From positions 1 through 64,000 of the forward strand of contig JAHHIC010000063.1 in the NCBI GenBank assembly GCA_019359035.1: 64,000 nt of DNA. The letters are read 5' to 3'. Each line of letters opens with the position of its first letter. Positions within the stretch are counted from its first letter, which is position 1. Both the position numbers and the translations under genes were made by a program. Below, piece by piece: positions 33,420 to 43,690 of this stretch. Below the pieces are notes generated by a model. It saw only the letters and a list, made by a program, of their open reading frames with translations, did not search any database and was not told the origin of the DNA. The DNA comes from Scytonematopsis contorta HA4267-MV1. GTDB lineage: Bacteria > Cyanobacteriota > Cyanobacteriia > Cyanobacteriales > Nostocaceae.

Positions 33420-35215
33420 ATTGAAATGCTCTCCCAATAATATTTAAGAATTGCTAAACTCCATTGACGATACCAGGATTTGAGGGATATGTTCTTAGGA
33501 ATATTCACATTATCGAAGTAATCACGCCATTCACCCAAAATCCACTGCTCAAAAGGAAAAGAAAAGCCTCGTTTGGGACGCTTAACAACCCAACTAGGTA
33601 GTTCTGGGACAGATTTAATCAGTAGTTGTTTTCCTGCAATCAAACGAATATTGCTGGGAATTGATGCAATTGATTCTAATAATATTCTGTCAACAAAAGG
33701 AGTACGTAATTCTAACCCCCAAGCCATACTCATCACATCACTATCTCGCAGTAGCTGATTACGCATATAGCAACTTAGTTCCAGAAAACTTACTTCATCT
33801 TCTACTGTAGAACAGCGATTTCCACAATCAGGGAAAGGGAGATAATCGTTGATAAAAGATAGTTCGGGAAAGTATTGTTTTAGAATTGAGCAAGCTTCTT
33901 TATGTGAAAAAATTCCTCGGAAACTACCATAAGCTCTTGCTGCACTGGGAGTATGCTGTAAGAAATCACCTAAGCGCTTGATTTTAGGTGAGTTACCCCA
34001 ATGCGCTAATGCCCTACCTGTGCTATTAGTTAAAGCAGAAACTGTTTGCAACTGTTTACCCAATGTTAACATATTGGGCACTTTTTGAAATGATTTGTAC
34101 CCTGCAAACAATTCGTCTCCACCGAGTCCGGATAGTACTACTTTAGTGCCATTAATACTAGCAATATGAGATGCACAAAAAGTATTAAAGCCATCTATAG
34201 TAGGTTGGTCAATTGCTTCTAAGAATTTTGGTAATAGCTTTTTAGCAGAAGAGGAAGTAAGTTTGTATTCTGTATGCTTTGCACCAAACTCTTTGGCAAT
34301 TTGTTTTGCGAGTTCTCCTTCATTCCACTCTTGTTCTTCAAATGCTACAGAATAAGTGTGTAACGGTTCTTTCTGAATCTGACTTGCTAAAGCAAGAATA
34401 GTTGTAGAGTCAATACCGCCACTAAGAAAAACTCCCACAGAGACATCACTGACAAAGTGATTTTGAATTGAGTCAATTAAAGCACTCCGAACTTTTTCCT
34501 GCGCTTCTTCTGGTGAAATTGCTTGGGGAGTGAAGTCGATTTGCCAGTACTGCTTTTTTGTTAGACTATCTGCTTGCCAATATAGCCAATGACCAGCAGT
34601 AAGACAGTTAATACCTTCAACTAAAGTATATGGTTCTGGTACAGAACCAGTCGTAAGATAGCCATATAAACCCTCTATACTAAATTGGGGAGTAGGTAAA
34701 CCAGATGCTAAAATTGCTCTGAGTTCTGAAGCGAAAACTAAGGTTGAACCCGATTGCCAATAATATAAAGGCTTAATTCCTAAAGGGTCGCGAGCTAAAA
34801 AACAAGTTTTTTCAAGATTGTCCCAAATAGCAAAAGCAAACATCCCTCGTAGATGCTCAACACAATTAGAACCAATTTTTTGGTAGAGCTTGAGAATTAC
34901 TTCTGTGTCTGTTTGGGAATGAAACTTTTCCCCGCGAGATATGAGGTTGTTTCTTAGTTCTTGAAAGTTATAAATCTCACCATTGAAAGTAATCCAGTAG
35001 CGCCCATCATCATTAGACATAGGTTGATGTCCAGCATGAGTAAGGTCAAGAATTGACAGACGAGTATGGGCGAATGCAGCTTGTCGCTCAGGTGAAATAT
35101 AAATACCGGAGTCATCTGGACCACGATGTTTAAGGCGGTTCTGCATCCGACTAATTACTGTCTCTAAGTTTTCTTGATATTGATTAACGCTAATAATTCC
35201 CGCTATTCCACACAT
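33416..35215 (-). CDS. asnB: Asparagine synthase-like glutamine amidotransferase
   Basis: The 599-residue protein has the N-terminal nucleophile glutaminase domain (MCGIAGII, Cys2), RLSILDLTHAGHQPM and NGEIYN. The synthetase domain has the ATP pyrophosphatase loop GVFLSGGIDSTTILA and LSGLGGDELFAGY. The family makes asparagine, but members inside polysaccharide clusters are often thought to amidate a sugar acid. Position between GT4 genes and the coupled overlap with the next gene favour a role in glycan modification. Length is slightly shorter than many AsnB proteins. Confidence 0.93.
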   Translation of the reverse strand: MCGIAGIISVNQYQENLETVISRMQNRLKHRGPDDSGIYISPERQAAFAHTRLSILDLTHAGHQPMSNDDGRYWITFNGEIYNFQELRNNLISRGEKFHSQTDTEVILKLYQKIGSNCVEHLRGMFAFAIWDNLEKTCFLARDPLGIKPLYYWQSGSTLVFASELRAILASGLPTPQFSIEGLYGYLTTGSVPEPYTLVEGINCLTAGHWLYWQADSLTKKQYWQIDFTPQAISPEEAQEKVRSALIDSIQNHFVSDVSVGVFLSGGIDSTTILALASQIQKEPLHTYSVAFEEQEWNEGELAKQIAKEFGAKHTEYKLTSSSAKKLLPKFLEAIDQPTIDGFNTFCASHIASINGTKVVLSGLGGDELFAGYKSFQKVPNMLTLGKQLQTVSALTNSTGRALAHWGNSPKIKRLGDFLQHTPSAARAYGSFRGIFSHKEACSILKQYFPELSFINDYLPFPDCGNRCSTVEDEVSFLELSCYMRNQLLRDSDVMSMAWGLELRTPFVDRILLESIASIPSNIRLIAGKQLLIKSVPELPSWVVKRPKRGFSFPFEQWILGEWRDYFDNVNIPKNISLKSWYRQWSLAILKYYWESISI

Positions 35216-35399
35216 TTTGTTTAGTAATATTTCCCATATGTATTAAATGGTATAAGGTATATTTCAATACCATTTGGTTAATCCCAAGATGTGTAATTTA
35301 TTCTTTATATATATTTCATACATAATTGCCTAGAAGTATAGCATTAAGTTTTTATTTGTAAAGATGCAATTCATCATTTATGAAATTTTTGTCGTTTCA

Positions 35400-36566
35400 T
35401 TAAATATTTTTGAAGAAAAAATATTTATCTAAGTGACGTCCTAAAGTTTTTTTAAAATTTTCAAATCCAAAAGTATTAATAACCTTTTCTCGCAATGCTT
35501 CAGGTTGGTAAATTAACGTGTTAGGATAGTTTTTTTGTAAAATTTGGATTAGTATTTTTGCAATTTCTTCTACATCATCAGGATTTACCAGTGCCCCCAG
35601 TTCTCCATGACAAAGGGCATCAATCGCTCCATCTTGGTTTCCTCCTAATACTGGCTTACCACAAGCTAATGCTTCTAAATAAACAATCCCGAAACCCTCT
35701 CTTTTACTTGGCATGGCAAACACATCACACAGGTTGTAGTAATTGCACAGTTGTTCGTCGGAAACAAATCCAGCTAAGGTGACACAATCTTGCAGCCCTA
35801 ACTGTGTAATCATCTGCTCAATTCTAGGTTTATCATCTCCTTTTCCTACGAGAATATAGTGAACATCAGGAATAGTTTGACGAATTGTAGGTAAGGCTTG
35901 CAGTACTTGGTCATAGCCTTTATACCTTTCCACTTCTGCTAATCGTCCAACAGTTAATATTACTGGTTGTTCCGGTTTGAGTCCATATTTTTTTAATAAG
36001 TTGGCAGGCTTTGGTGCGGGTTGAAAACGAAAGTGGTCAAAGGTGTTCGGTAAGATAGAAACTTTATTAGGGTCAAGGTTTTGTTCTCTGAGCAGACGAT
36101 TTCTTGTGTAGCTGCTGACAGCGAGAATTAGGTCTGCATTATGTAAAGCAGCTTTCAATACTGGTTTTTTTATATTCCAGGCTTCTATACCGTGGGCAAC
36201 TGTACAGTAGGGAATACCGGTGAGACGTTTTAGCCAATAAGCAGCAACAGCAAAATTTAAATGAGTAGTGATTATTAAGTCAGGGCGTTGCCAAACTTCA
36301 AATAATATTAACTTTATAGAAAAGGTTAGAGTTCTTAAGAACAGAGGATAATTTCCAGAAAAGTAAAATTTAGTATTACTTAAATCATCGGCTCTTGATG
36401 GCTGATTTTTACTATCGTTCTTTAGAAAAATACTATAAAGAGCTTTGGGATATAAACTCTGAAATGCATATAGTAAAAATCTTGAATATACTTGGATACC
36501 TCCCTTATAACTGAATATATCTGGAATCCATAGATTAATTTTGATTGTTTTCAAAGAATTTAACAT
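35400..36566 (-). CDS. Family 4 glycosyltransferase
   Basis: The 388-residue GT-B enzyme shows DIFSYKGGIQVYSRFLL near the start, PYCTVAHGIEAW, VILTVGRLAEVERYKGYDQV (retaining GT4 motif) and FAMPSKREGFGIVYLEALAC (EX7E). It follows a 184-bp gap from asnB with no feature I can name. AT content is higher at both ends. It is part of the same minus-strand series. Confidence 0.92.
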   Translation of the reverse strand: MLNSLKTIKINLWIPDIFSYKGGIQVYSRFLLYAFQSLYPKALYSIFLKNDSKNQPSRADDLSNTKFYFSGNYPLFLRTLTFSIKLILFEVWQRPDLIITTHLNFAVAAYWLKRLTGIPYCTVAHGIEAWNIKKPVLKAALHNADLILAVSSYTRNRLLREQNLDPNKVSILPNTFDHFRFQPAPKPANLLKKYGLKPEQPVILTVGRLAEVERYKGYDQVLQALPTIRQTIPDVHYILVGKGDDKPRIEQMITQLGLQDCVTLAGFVSDEQLCNYYNLCDVFAMPSKREGFGIVYLEALACGKPVLGGNQDGAIDALCHGELGALVNPDDVEEIAKILIQILQKNYPNTLIYQPEALREKVINTFGFENFKKTLGRHLDKYFFFKNI

Positions 36567-36685
36567 TTACCTTCTCCTTCAGTTTAAATGGGGAATAGTA
36601 TTTTAAAAAGTTAACTGTCTACTTTATTTTAAATTCAATCATTTGTGTTTTTATTTCTATTGTTACTGTGATATTTAGTCTTGAA

Positions 36686-38230
36686 TTATATTTTTTGATT
36701 GAATTTATTATTCCTAAACAAAAATTTAATTATGGATATAAGCATCATTGTTGTAAATAAATCTCTGAGACCAACAAAAAAACTAATTAGAGGAGATTCT
36801 CCTCCCAGTAAACATAACTGAATAAGAGTTGCAGTAGCTTGTACTGTTATAAAAATATTATTCTTAAGTTGCATAATAATTTTTACAAATAAATTTAATA
36901 TTAAATAAAAAAATAAAGGATAGAAAATTACTCCTAACCAATAAAAATCAATATAAGCAGATAAATAAAATGAATCGGCAATATCTACATCTGGAATACC
37001 AAAATGCTGAGAATACAATGTTTCCGATGTTTGAATACCATACTTTTCTGGATAAAGAAAACCTGGCAATGACCTAAGAAAATTAAATAAAAACTCATCT
37101 CCTAGAAGTGCTTTTGGCGGCGCTCCCATCTTTTCTAAAATTAAAGCTAAAGCGCTTAATACGAAAGTTCTAGTTGACAAGTTGTCATTTAAGCCTTCTT
37201 CAAATTTTTGCGAAATATTAATATTATCTTGAGAATTAAAAGATAAGAAAGATTTAATTGTAAAGTTTAATATGTCAATAAACGATTGATTTTTTAAACT
37301 TTCTATGTTGTTCATTAGAAAGCGCAAAAGTGATGTTAAGTAAATGCCTGCACTCATTAGAAATAAAATAATTACACCTACTACAGTTAGTCTCCAAATT
37401 TCTTTTTTACTAAGAAATTTATTAACTAGCGATAAGCGTAAACCAAAGAGAAAAAGAATTACAGCGTAAATCAATTCTCTTCTAAGAGCACCTATAAAAA
37501 GCCACTGTAACTGGATAATACTTATTAAAGCATAACTACCTATTACCAAAATGGGATTAACTATGGCTTTGAGTTGTTGTAAATTATAGGTAACACATCC
37601 CATAACTAAGTATGTCATAGGGATGAATGCGAAAACTATAGCAACATCAAAGTTAATGGTTCCATCTTGTGATGTTAATCCTTGAGATAGAAAACCAAAT
37701 TTTCCGGTGGATAATAAATAAAGTTGGTATATTGAAATAATCAATGACCAGAAAAACATTGCAGATAATGTTTTGGTTTTATTTAATATATTTCCTAGCT
37801 TTAATATTAATTTTCTAATAATATTATTTCTTTGGGTAAAATTTGTATGTTTATTAGCAGAAAATAAACTCCGATAATATCCACTTAGAAATAATAGTAG
37901 GCAACAATAAATAACAACAAATAATTGTGCAATAATTATAGAATCGTTAGATGTTAATCCTACTCTGGAAATTAAAGCTTCCCAATTATCGCTAACTGAT
38001 ATATATGTGTTAAAAGTTCCTAAACCGGTAGATATTAAAGTAGTAGCAGCTAGTATATTTAAAAAATGAAATTTTTCTCTTAAATATATAAAATTATCTA
38101 TTAAAACTATAATGCCTAATAAACCGGCACAACATTCCCCTAAAGCCATTATAAAGGAAATATTAACTATTAGAGATAATATTAATAAAACAACAGTTGT
38201 TACTAGACTTGCAATGACAACATTTTTCAT
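36686..38230 (-). CDS. Wzy-like O-antigen/EPS polymerase candidate
   Basis: The 514-residue protein is almost entirely hydrophobic with roughly eleven to twelve membrane helices. A larger hydrophilic loop lies late in the protein (about residues 335-430, including GDEFLFNFLRSLPGFLYPEK). This layout, with a big periplasmic loop and no sequence signature, is typical of Wzy polymerases, which link repeat units. It is directly downstream of the flippase (7-bp gap). Assignment rests on topology and context. It is very AT-rich. Confidence 0.7.
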   Translation of the reverse strand: MKNVVIASLVTTVVLLILSLIVNISFIMALGECCAGLLGIIVLIDNFIYLREKFHFLNILAATTLISTGLGTFNTYISVSDNWEALISRVGLTSNDSIIIAQLFVVIYCCLLLFLSGYYRSLFSANKHTNFTQRNNIIRKLILKLGNILNKTKTLSAMFFWSLIISIYQLYLLSTGKFGFLSQGLTSQDGTINFDVAIVFAFIPMTYLVMGCVTYNLQQLKAIVNPILVIGSYALISIIQLQWLFIGALRRELIYAVILFLFGLRLSLVNKFLSKKEIWRLTVVGVIILFLMSAGIYLTSLLRFLMNNIESLKNQSFIDILNFTIKSFLSFNSQDNINISQKFEEGLNDNLSTRTFVLSALALILEKMGAPPKALLGDEFLFNFLRSLPGFLYPEKYGIQTSETLYSQHFGIPDVDIADSFYLSAYIDFYWLGVIFYPLFFYLILNLFVKIIMQLKNNIFITVQATATLIQLCLLGGESPLISFFVGLRDLFTTMMLISIIKFLFRNNKFNQKI

Positions 38231-38237
38231 TATTTTT

Positions 38238-39722
38238 TCACCTGTTAAAAATTTTATACTGAAATGCTTTACCTTGTATAATCTCTCTTTCTTTAGCAGT
38301 AATGACTGACCAAATTAGTAGCGTAATGATAGTCACTAGTATTAATGGATATACGGTAATTTTTATATTCTCTGCTAGCTTTAAATTTTCTATAGAATAT
38401 ATGCTTAATAAACTTGTTATACTCCAAGCTAAAAGAAGCAATATTTGCTTTCTTAGAATTATTTCTATCTGCTTCCAAATGTTGAATATCATAATTAAAA
38501 ATTGCAAACTACTACCTATAAGTAAACCGAAAATATATCCCATCCCTCCCCAGTGATGTATTAACCAAAACGCTAGAATTATAAATGTAATTTTTTGGAC
38601 AACAGAACCAACGGCAATAGCCCAAGTATTACCAGCTGCAAGAGTGTAAAGATTTAGATTTTCGACTACGACTGTAAGACTTGTCCACCAACTTAAACCT
38701 ATTATTAATGGAACTGAATCCTTATAAGTATTTCCAAAAAGCAAGTTAATTAGTAGATGGCTACTGAGACTGACGGAAACTACTAAGATTAATGCTAGTA
38801 ACCAATTACCTCGTAAATGAACTGAACGCAATTTTTGAAAATCTTGCCCCTCTTTTCCGTATGCTTCTGAAAGAAGAGATGTTGCAACAGGTGCTATCGC
38901 AGCTGGTAAAAAGCCAACAATTTGGCTCAAGGATTGAGCAATTCGCAGTTGACCTAATGTTTTTACTCCAGCTACACGACCAATTTCTCCCATCATCGGT
39001 AATGCAACAAGACCAATTAAAGCATTACCTGCATAAAAAGGGAGTCCAAACTGTAAAATTTGACTACTTTCTTGCCAAAAATTTTCTAAGCTGAGCTGAA
39101 TTTGGTATTTTTGAATGCTACGGTAACAACTAATAGTTGCCACTAGCAATTGCAGTAAAGTACCCAAAAGCAATCCTATGATAGCTCCGTATAAGCCATA
39201 GTTAAATGCAAGGGCTGGTGACAAAAGCAATTTTCCTAAAGCACCAGCAGAAGTTGCAAGAGAGTTGCCTTGAAAGCTATGCAGGCTTATCAAGTAAGTC
39301 ATCATCACTGTGCCTAAACCTTCCAAGCAAAGAATAATAGCAGCGTAGCCCAACCACTGTGCAGCATCTTTATTTCCTAACCAATGTGTTGCCAAAGGTT
39401 CTCTACATACCCAAGTTACTGTTGCTAAAGCAGCAAAACTAAGACTCATCAAGGTTCCACCAACACCAAGTAAGCGCCCTGTCGCAGTTGAGTCAGTTTG
39501 GTAAAGCTTCGCTCCATTGCGATGTATTGCAACATCAACTCCCAATCTTCCTAGCATAGTACCAGTCTGCACAAGCCAAAATATAAGACTGTAGACTCCT
39601 AATTTTTCTGCTCCAAGTAATCGTGCTAAAGGAACAAGTACTAAAAATCCTGAAATCCTTACTACAACACTAGCGATACTTAATAATAAACTGCCTTTGA
39701 TAAACTTATTTATAATTGACAA
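38238..39722 (-). CDS. Wzx-like polysaccharide flippase
   Basis: The 494-residue protein has about twelve to fourteen helices. The MOP/MATE-like start is KGSLLLSIASVVVRISGFLV then LARLLGAEKLGVYSLIFWL, and it contains a polysaccharide biosynthesis-type region (GLPFYAGNALIGLVALPMMG). It should flip the lipid-linked repeat unit across the membrane. It is next to the Wzy candidate, giving a Wzx/Wzy-dependent pathway together with the Wzc-like gene at 48165. Confidence 0.9.
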   Translation of the reverse strand: MSIINKFIKGSLLLSIASVVVRISGFLVLVPLARLLGAEKLGVYSLIFWLVQTGTMLGRLGVDVAIHRNGAKLYQTDSTATGRLLGVGGTLMSLSFAALATVTWVCREPLATHWLGNKDAAQWLGYAAIILCLEGLGTVMMTYLISLHSFQGNSLATSAGALGKLLLSPALAFNYGLYGAIIGLLLGTLLQLLVATISCYRSIQKYQIQLSLENFWQESSQILQFGLPFYAGNALIGLVALPMMGEIGRVAGVKTLGQLRIAQSLSQIVGFLPAAIAPVATSLLSEAYGKEGQDFQKLRSVHLRGNWLLALILVVSVSLSSHLLINLLFGNTYKDSVPLIIGLSWWTSLTVVVENLNLYTLAAGNTWAIAVGSVVQKITFIILAFWLIHHWGGMGYIFGLLIGSSLQFLIMIFNIWKQIEIILRKQILLLLAWSITSLLSIYSIENLKLAENIKITVYPLILVTIITLLIWSVITAKEREIIQGKAFQYKIFNR

Positions 39723-39774
39723 AATAATAACCTATTTCATTAATAAAATAATTGACTGCGGACAAGTTAATTTA

Positions 39775-40920
39775 TTACTCGCGCTCACTAGACACAACCT
39801 CTTGAAAAACACGCATATACTGTGCAGCAGATGCTTCTGGTCCTAAAAGGTTATGTACTCGATGCCAAGCGTTCTTAACTAATTCCAAACAATGCTCTGG
39901 TTCCATAATCGCTGTTTTCAAAGCAAACACAAGCTCTTCTAAATCATTTGGGTCAACCAGTAAACCAGCCTTTCCCTGATCAAGTATGTAATCCTGAGGT
40001 TCACGTCGTGGAGCAATTACTACACAACCTGTAGCCATTGCCTCAATGTATACAAAGCCGTAAGCTTCATTTTTCGAGGGCATACAGTAGATATGAGTAT
40101 TTTCTAAAATAGAATTGATTTCCGAAGAGTTAAGGTCATGATGGTAGGTAATGTTCAAATTAGAAGGTACAGGTACTAATCCATCTCTGAATGCGCTAAC
40201 AACAGTAACTTCCAAAATTTCTTGTAGTTCAGATGGTAATTTCTGCAAAGCAAAATATAACTCTGTAAGACCTTTACGTTTTGCTTGGTTACCGATAAAA
40301 GTAAGTTTAACTTTACTTCTTTCTTTATGCTTATTGACAATTTCACTCCAATCACTCAGCTTTATGTGAGGCAAAAAAGGAGGTAAAACTCTAACCTTTT
40401 CAGCTAGGCTTGGCAAATATTTGCGAAACCTATCTGCTGCTTCTGGATGGCTAATTCCGATAAAAGCAGCTTTTTTCCCTAGACGGAGCTTTTGCTCTTT
40501 TTCTATTTTCCAAGCTAGCTCGGCTTCTTCAGGGTGAAAATAATAATTTTTCAAATACTCTAGTCCTAACATTCCCGTTTCCCAGATGATAGCTGGTAAT
40601 TTTTTAGAATTGCTGATAGGAAAGTTTCCATGTACTAGAATAATTTCACAGTTACAGTTCCTTTCTTGAAAAATAGGTAGATAACTCAAGCAACTTAAGT
40701 AATAAAGGTGAGAATTCTTTTGTGTTGAAATACCAATTTTTGAAAGCAAACGTTGCCCAGTAATTTGGAGTAAATCAATGCTACCTGTTAAGTAGTCAGA
40801 ATTAATATGAAAGGTTGTATTTGGAAAAAATGAGTTTCCATCTATAAATTTATACAGGTAACGCATATCAGTATTACGTGTATATTTTGATATGGGCGAT
40901 GTATGAAGTAAAACTTCCAT
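39775..40920 (-). CDS. Family 4 glycosyltransferase
   Basis: The 381-residue protein has a divergent N-terminal half and a clear C-terminal GT4 domain. LTFIGNQAKRKGLTELYFAL, YCMPSKNEAYGFVYIEAMAT (EX7E) and GKAGLLVDPNDLEELVFAL are visible. It stands 52 bp upstream of the flippase and 52 bp downstream of a methyltransferase. Donor sugar is unknown. Confidence 0.88.
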   Translation of the reverse strand: MEVLLHTSPISKYTRNTDMRYLYKFIDGNSFFPNTTFHINSDYLTGSIDLLQITGQRLLSKIGISTQKNSHLYYLSCLSYLPIFQERNCNCEIILVHGNFPISNSKKLPAIIWETGMLGLEYLKNYYFHPEEAELAWKIEKEQKLRLGKKAAFIGISHPEAADRFRKYLPSLAEKVRVLPPFLPHIKLSDWSEIVNKHKERSKVKLTFIGNQAKRKGLTELYFALQKLPSELQEILEVTVVSAFRDGLVPVPSNLNITYHHDLNSSEINSILENTHIYCMPSKNEAYGFVYIEAMATGCVVIAPRREPQDYILDQGKAGLLVDPNDLEELVFALKTAIMEPEHCLELVKNAWHRVHNLLGPEASAAQYMRVFQEVVSSERE

Positions 40921-40972
40921 AATTAAATTAGACAGATTTTAGACTTAAAATTTTATAGACAAAAATCATGAT

Positions 40973-41920
40973 TTAATGTACTTCTCCTTTCCTTAAGAGG
41001 AGAATGTGACTTTTAATTTTAAAATCATCAACTATTAATTGAGAGTGCCTTTCTAAAATGCGCTTAAATATTGGTGTTGATTGCAAAGCTTCTGCCTGTT
41101 GGCTGAATTCAATAATGAGTGATTCCAATTTAAAACCTACTTGCTTGTATAAATCAATATATTCTTGAGTTGATAACTTACTGAATAAATCTAACTCAAT
41201 GTAACGACCACCATTTTGTACTTCAAAAGCATCATCTCGCAAATTGTTATAGTAATATTCTTGGTATGTTCTAGGCTCTAATAATAGGTGATTATATCCT
41301 TTCTCAATTCCACCGCGACCAGAAAAGTGATCCCCACCCCAAGAATACCAAAGAGGCCCATAACTAGCATAAATAATCCCTTGAGGCTCTAGTAAAGTGT
41401 ATAAAGCTTTCAGTACACTTTTAAGGTCTTGACAATGTTCAAATACTGCATCGCTACAAATAACATCAAACTCACCAAATTCCGCCCTATTTAGTTCGGC
41501 TATATCTAATTGATGAAAAGATACTTTTGTTGGTAAATCCTTTTGTTCAACGTAATCTTGAATTTGTTGCCAGGAATTGGAAAAATTATACAAATCTATA
41601 CCTATAATTTCCTTAGGCTGAAAGCGAAGGTATGAACCAAAATCCCAACCATCCCCACAGCCAATTACCAGTATACGTGAGTTTTTTAAAGTAACGTGCT
41701 TATTTACCCATTGTCTCCTCGCTAATGTTGACATGCCTTTTTCAGGAAGTACTAAATCAATTGGATAGGGTAGATGAGCAAATTTTTTACTGTAAATTAG
41801 CTTATAGAGAGGTCTTCTGAGTAAAGAGTCAGCTAAATCGCGTAAATGGTCGCGTGTAGATGTTCCAAGATGAGGATTAAAGCGAAAATCCTTTAGAGAT
41901 AAATCAGTGTAGTCTAGCAT
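40973..41920 (-). CDS. SAM-dependent methyltransferase
   Basis: The 315-residue protein has motif I ILVIGCGDGWDFGSYLRF and VICSDAVFEHCQDLKSVLK, with GIIYASYGPLWYSWGGDHF in the second half. Its first six bases overlap the end of the GT2 gene. The substrate is probably a sugar or glycan precursor, inferred only from context. Confidence 0.85.
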   Translation of the reverse strand: MLDYTDLSLKDFRFNPHLGTSTRDHLRDLADSLLRRPLYKLIYSKKFAHLPYPIDLVLPEKGMSTLARRQWVNKHVTLKNSRILVIGCGDGWDFGSYLRFQPKEIIGIDLYNFSNSWQQIQDYVEQKDLPTKVSFHQLDIAELNRAEFGEFDVICSDAVFEHCQDLKSVLKALYTLLEPQGIIYASYGPLWYSWGGDHFSGRGGIEKGYNHLLLEPRTYQEYYYNNLRDDAFEVQNGGRYIELDLFSKLSTQEYIDLYKQVGFKLESLIIEFSQQAEALQSTPIFKRILERHSQLIVDDFKIKSHILLLRKGEVH

Positions 41921-42906
41921 AATAATTCGTTTACTGGTGTCTTAGATACTAATTGAGATGGAGGTTTGAAAAAAATTTCAAATATGTTCCAACCATTTTG
42001 TCTATGTAATTTAACAAAAACTCTAATGTCTTGCCATTCTTGATAAGTTCTTAATAAATCAACATATAGCTGGTATTTTCCATAATGCAATATATCATTC
42101 CAACCATGATTAAAGTTCCTCCACAATCTAACTACTTGTAAGATAAAAGGTAGAACTGTGATTAATGTAAATAATCGCCGACTTTGCTTTATTATTGAGC
42201 GCAGCAGTAACTCTAATAAAGCTTTGTCGTAAACAAAATGCCAAGTACGTAAAGATGCACGACCCTTAATTTGACTTTTAATAGTTTCCCAATCTTCAGG
42301 CATTACCGTATTAACTTTTAAATTAAAGTCAGAACAAATTTTTGCTCCTGTACGCTGTAAGTCAAAAAACCACTCAGCATCTTCTCCTGCTAAAATAGAT
42401 AAAGGATACCCTTCTGGAAAACCTTTAGTCTTTAAAAAGAACGAACGACGTACAGAGAAACCTTCTGTCCAACCGATACTATCTGTCTTCAAACCCAAGT
42501 GCTGAGCGTATAAATATCTTGGATAAGGATGAGTAGTATTCTCTATAAATAATTCCACTCCTAAAGCATCGCAGTTTTCAGTACTGTATTTTAGCTTTAG
42601 TGTTGCACAAAAGTCTGGAGGTAAGTGAACGTCAGCATTTAAGATAACAACTACATCCGCTGTAGATATCTGCATACCTAAGTTGCGAGCTGAACAACGT
42701 CCCTGTGGACTATCCCGATGAACTAATTTAACTTTATCACCAAAAGTAGATTGAACTAGCTGTTCAGTTCCATCTAACGAGTCATCAACAACTATTACTT
42801 CTGCAAAAGGAGAAGTTTGATTAAAGATTGCCTGTAAAGTTTCTATCAAATCGTTCCCTTCATTGTAAGAAGGAATTACCACACCAATGTTTAACTGTTT
42901 AGACAT
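41914..42906 (-). CDS. Family 2 glycosyltransferase
   Basis: The 330-residue GT-A enzyme has VVIPSYNEGNDLIETLQAIF, EVIVVDDSLDGTEQLV, RNLGMQISTADVVVILNADV and LAGEDAEWFFDLQRTG. A hydrophobic segment lies at about residues 240-258. The start at 42906 overlaps the upstream stop codon (TGATG), so translation is coupled; a frame to 42945 is not needed. It is a membrane-associated transferase for the repeat unit. Confidence 0.92.
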   Translation of the reverse strand: MSKQLNIGVVIPSYNEGNDLIETLQAIFNQTSPFAEVIVVDDSLDGTEQLVQSTFGDKVKLVHRDSPQGRCSARNLGMQISTADVVVILNADVHLPPDFCATLKLKYSTENCDALGVELFIENTTHPYPRYLYAQHLGLKTDSIGWTEGFSVRRSFFLKTKGFPEGYPLSILAGEDAEWFFDLQRTGAKICSDFNLKVNTVMPEDWETIKSQIKGRASLRTWHFVYDKALLELLLRSIIKQSRRLFTLITVLPFILQVVRLWRNFNHGWNDILHYGKYQLYVDLLRTYQEWQDIRVFVKLHRQNGWNIFEIFFKPPSQLVSKTPVNELLC

Positions 42907-43652
42907 CACTGATTCCTCGCTGTAGTAAAAAAGCTTCGACTCCAAATCATTGAATTATCAAATGAACCTGTTTCTATGGCATATAGAAATGTGTAAATAA
43001 TTCTTACAATTTTCCATAAATAATGCCTGATAGTACTAATGAATGTGTAAGGAACTGGATATGCTTCGTAGCCTTCAACTGTATTAAATCCACAAGATTT
43101 TAAGACTTGAGATAGACTTGCAGGAGTAACAAATGTTTCGTGGGTAAAGTCTCCCAATGCAATAGTTCCTGAAAACAAAGGACTTTGCATATTTGGTATT
43201 TTAATGATTAATTGCCCTTGAGGCTTGACCACTTTATTCAACAAACACAAAACTTTTACAAGTTCATCTTTACTAAAGTGTTCTAATATATCAATTGCTA
43301 ACACCACATCCCATTTTAAGCCCTGAACAACTGATTTTTCCAAAAACTCAACGATATCAGATTCAACTACTTTATGAGCAAAATCTGTTGAACTTAATAA
43401 ATTAATGGCTTCTTTAGAAGAATCTACTCCTGTAAAATTTGAATAACCTAAAGCTTTTAAGGAGGAAAGTATAGAACCATAGGCACAGCCAAGGTCTAGA
43501 ATATTAATGTTTTTATCTAATGGCAAAAACTTGCTTAAAAAATAATCGTTGTAGTATTTTCTATGGCATAGAGTTGCTTGTATTGTATTTACTTGAGTAC
43601 TATGATTTGAAAAGTAATTATCATAGAGTATAGTGCGATAAGAAACTTTCAT
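42906..43652 (-). CDS. SAM-dependent methyltransferase
   Basis: The 248-residue protein has NILDLGCAYGSILSSLKALG, GVDSSKEAINLL, DVVLAIDILEHFSKDELVK and GQLIIKIPNMQSP, a UbiG-like fold. Its first part (YFSNHSTQVNTIQATLCHRK) resembles a glycan-cluster subgroup. It is coupled to the following GT2 gene. It is the third methyltransferase of the cluster besides FkbM, implying a heavily methylated polymer. Confidence 0.88.
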   Translation of the reverse strand: MKVSYRTILYDNYFSNHSTQVNTIQATLCHRKYYNDYFLSKFLPLDKNINILDLGCAYGSILSSLKALGYSNFTGVDSSKEAINLLSSTDFAHKVVESDIVEFLEKSVVQGLKWDVVLAIDILEHFSKDELVKVLCLLNKVVKPQGQLIIKIPNMQSPLFSGTIALGDFTHETFVTPASLSQVLKSCGFNTVEGYEAYPVPYTFISTIRHYLWKIVRIIYTFLYAIETGSFDNSMIWSRSFFTTARNQ

Positions 43653-43690
43653 AATATTGAACCCTCTTGAGAACTAATTACATTACCCCT